This document shows, in pieces, positions 62,579 through 64,000 of a stretch of DNA of 64,000 nt (positions within the stretch are counted from its first letter, which is position 1; each line of letters begins with the position of its first letter). The stretch is from a bacterium (lineage in GTDB: Bacteria > Myxococcota > UBA727 > JAUIJE01): assembly GCA_030431455.1 (NCBI GenBank), contig JAUIJE010000012.1:180148-244147 (forward strand), given 5' to 3'. The translations under genes and the position numbers were made by a program. Below the pieces are notes generated by a model. It was not told the DNA's origin. It saw nothing but the letters and a program-made list of their open reading frames with translations, and did no database searches.

Positions 62579-63518
62579 CGAGCAGTCGTGCGGTGATGGG
62601 GTGGCCGAGCTTGCGCTCGACATCGAGGTAGATGGGGCTCGAGTTGACCTCGAGGAACACGTAGCGGCCCTCGGCGGTGCGTTTGATGTCGACCCCGCCG
62701 AACACGAGCCCCATGGTGGACACGAAGCGCACCGCGTCGTGCGCGACGTCATCGGGCAGGGTGGCGTCCTCGTAGGTGATGCGGCCTGTGCGGTAGGTGT
62801 CGTCCTCGCGGAAGTCGAGCGTTCCGTCGGGCACATCGATGCCCGCGCAGGAGACGACCTCGTCCCCCACGACCATCACGCGCAGGTCTTTGCCGTCGAT
62901 GCGCTCTTGAAAGATCGCCGGGCTTTGGCGCAGGTACGCGAGGTCGTGGTCGGACAGCCGGTGCGCGTTTTGTGTGAGCGCGCCGCCGGCGGCGGGTTTG
63001 ACGATGGCGTGGGGGACCTCGTCGAGGAACGCGCGGGCCTCGTCCGAGCGGTTGGTGATCACGGTGCGCGGGTGGGTGATGCCCAGGCGCCGCAGGGTGT
63101 CGAGCTGGAATGGTTTGCGGCGGGAAAAATGCGACGCGCGCGGGTTGTTCACCAGGCGGCCCCCGCGGGCCTCGACGCTGAGCAGCCAACTGTAGAGCAC
63201 ATCGTGGCGGTCACGCTGCAGGCACGACCGCTGAAACCAGTTGGCGTAATCGGTGCGCCCGTCGACGGAGGCGGCGAACACCTCAGGGCCGGGGACCACC
63301 GCAGGCAGCTGTCGCACCAGCACCGCGTCGGCGTCGTCGAGCCGCACGCCGCTGACGGCAAGACCGCGCTCGTCCCAGGTCACGGCGTGGGCGGGTGATG
63401 TGGCGGTCGGCGACACGCAGTACAGCTCGACGTCGCGGCGGGCGAGGGCGTCGAGCAGATGTCTGGTCTGCACCATCGGGGCGTGGGCGAGCACAAAAAT
63501 GCGGCGTCGGCGGGTCAC
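62562..63518 (-). CDS. ATP-grasp ligase 1 (graspetide macrocyclase-like)
   Basis: A 318-residue ligase paralogous to ligase 2. It starts RRRRIFVLAHAPMVQTRHLLDAL and has ATP-binding Lys174 in AIVKPAAGG. Its D277, E290 and N292 triad lies in GVDIKRTAEGRYVFLEVNSSP. It should form ester or amide cross-links in the precursor. GTG 63518 is the chosen start because the in-frame ATG at 63581 lies inside the terminator stem. It is the first gene after the precursor. Confidence 0.88.
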   Translation of the reverse strand: MTRRRRIFVLAHAPMVQTRHLLDALARRDVELYCVSPTATSPAHAVTWDERGLAVSGVRLDDADAVLVRQLPAVVPGPEVFAASVDGRTDYANWFQRSCLQRDRHDVLYSWLLSVEARGGRLVNNPRASHFSRRKPFQLDTLRRLGITHPRTVITNRSDEARAFLDEVPHAIVKPAAGGALTQNAHRLSDHDLAYLRQSPAIFQERIDGKDLRVMVVGDEVVSCAGIDVPDGTLDFREDDTYRTGRITYEDATLPDDVAHDAVRFVSTMGLVFGGVDIKRTAEGRYVFLEVNSSPIYLDVERKLGHPITARLLDALLA

Positions 63519-63558
63519 AGCGGGGCCTCGGCGGAGGAGGTGCACAGGGTCGGGCCCA

Positions 63559-63588
63559 AGAAAAACGGACGGTGCGAACACCGTCCGT
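63559..63588 (-). terminator. Intrinsic terminator between precursor and ligase genes
   Basis: On the minus strand: ACGGACGGT stem (9 bp), 6-nt loop, ACCGTCCGT stem, then TTTTTCTT. It would end most transcripts after the precursor gene and let some read into the ligase genes, giving more precursor than enzyme. Confidence 0.8.
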
Positions 63589-63611
63589 GATTGGAAAGCC
63601 GCGGGGACGGA

Positions 63612-64000
63612 TCAGGTATCGCCGCCGTCTTCTTCCCCCACCGCCATGGTGGTGAACAGGCCGCCGTCTTCCTCGCCGACCGCTTCGGTGGTGAAGCCAC
63701 CATCCTCTTCGCCCAACGCCATGGTGGTGATGTCGATGGGATCGTCGGCGCGGACCTTGATGACGCCGCCGTCTTCTTCGCCGACGGCTTCGGTGGTGGC
63801 GCCGCCGCCACCGTCTTCTTCACCCAATGCCATGGTGGTGGCGCCGCCGCCGCCGTCCTCTTCGCCGAGGGCCTCGGTGGTGAACCCGCCGTCCTCTTCG
63901 CCGACGGCCATGGTGGTGACGTCGATGGGATCGTCAGCGCGGACCTTGATGACGCCGCCGTCTTCTTCGCCGACCGCTTCGGTGGTGGCGCCGCCGCCGC
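63612..64000 (-). CDS. Plesiocin-like graspetide precursor (5' end outside window)
   Basis: The frame enters from the right edge and stops at TGA 63612-63614. It has no Ser, Cys or Trp and contains eight TTxAxGEEDGG motifs: 63986-63954, 63917-63885, 63881-63849, 63839-63807, 63797-63765, 63728-63696, 63692-63660 and 63653-63621. The third residue alternates Glu and Met without a break. The motif fits TTxxxxEE, the core motif of plesiocin, in which two Thr form esters with two Glu. Two linkers VIKVRADDPID and short F, LF or GGA spacers separate motifs. The leader lies outside the window. The Met at 63911 is an internal residue and not a start. Confidence 0.9.
   Translation of the reverse strand, partial: GGGATTEAVGEEDGGVIKVRADDPIDVTTMAVGEEDGGFTTEALGEEDGGGGATTMALGEEDGGGGATTEAVGEEDGGVIKVRADDPIDITTMALGEEDGGFTTEAVGEEDGGLFTTMAVGEEDGGDT

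Noticed and set aside
62562..63581. ATG 63581 as start of ligase 1
   Set aside because: It lies within the terminator stem and adds a stretch with no resemblance to the domain. GTG 63518 fits better.
63612..63911. Complete 99-residue precursor starting at Met 63911
   Set aside because: That Met is the variable third residue of a repeat, and the same frame continues with another full motif to the edge of the window.

Overview
The window is high-GC DNA (roughly 70 percent G+C by eye) from a bacterium most like the Myxococcota. Pointers are the many secreted lipoproteins with Asp-Ala-Gly or (Gly-Asp)n linkers, a DUF4215-type Cys-rich repeat protein with a C-terminal membrane anchor, an SCE4755-type LPMO-like protein ending in a sorting-like tail, Ser/Thr kinases with HRDLKPxN or HRDISPxN loops, a propeller-sensor hybrid kinase, TSP3-OmpA proteins, Lys-rich histone-like tails and a plesiocin-like graspetide precursor. 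The exact family cannot be fixed from the sequence alone. No phage, transposase, rRNA or CRISPR was seen.

Layout. 1-3.8 kb: a truncated MBL-type gene end, a frameshifted small protein, an NTF2-like protein, a lipoprotein and a Tat-exported phosphoesterase. 3.9-4.5 kb: tRNA-Arg(ACG) followed by a terminator, a mirror copy of the tRNA 3' end and a 295-bp tandem repeat. 4.7-14.5 kb: a block of exported redox and lipoprotein genes, with three candidate copper proteins (PHM-like, multicopper oxidase, LPMO-like) and three haem-c-like lipoproteins. 14.5-18 kb: a DUF2252 protein, a membrane protein and a coiled-coil lipoprotein. 18.4-21.3 kb: topA. 21.4-25.5 kb: a PaaK-like adenylate-forming protein, a GGGE-repeat protein and an OmpA/DUF4398 envelope pair. 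25.6-28.3 kb: two CheW-like proteins, a response regulator and an exported rhodanese. 28.5-36.7 kb: a serine hydrolase, a zinc-ribbon-like miniprotein, a TlpA thioredoxin, a membrane methyltransferase-like protein, an H1-like protein, a fatty-acid-hydroxylase-family protein, a rhodanese fusion and an SMP-30 lipoprotein. 36.7-49.5 kb: a 1300-residue hybrid sensor kinase, valS, nadC-birA and a kinase fused to a peptide-binding domain. 49.5-52.5 kb: an NrtR/Nudix, radical SAM and DNA-methylase-nucleotidyltransferase operon. 52.7-60 kb: a SET protein, an MBL persulfide-dioxygenase-like enzyme, an ECF sigma factor, hemerythrin, a Ser/Thr kinase, miaE, GDPD, SDR, an F420-type reductase and LysR.

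The most interesting region is the right edge (60.9-64.0 kb, minus strand). A partial precursor carries at least eight TTxAxGEEDGG motifs, which match the TTxxxxEE core motif of plesiocin-type graspetides. After a short gap holding an intrinsic terminator come two ATP-grasp ligases and a 2-oxoglutarate/Fe(II) oxygenase, with overlapping reading frames. This looks like a graspetide pathway with two ligases and an added hydroxylase. The precursor's start and leader lie beyond the window.

Two genes (237-808 and 13452-13999) each need a single-base correction to read through. They may be assembly errors or real pseudogenes.
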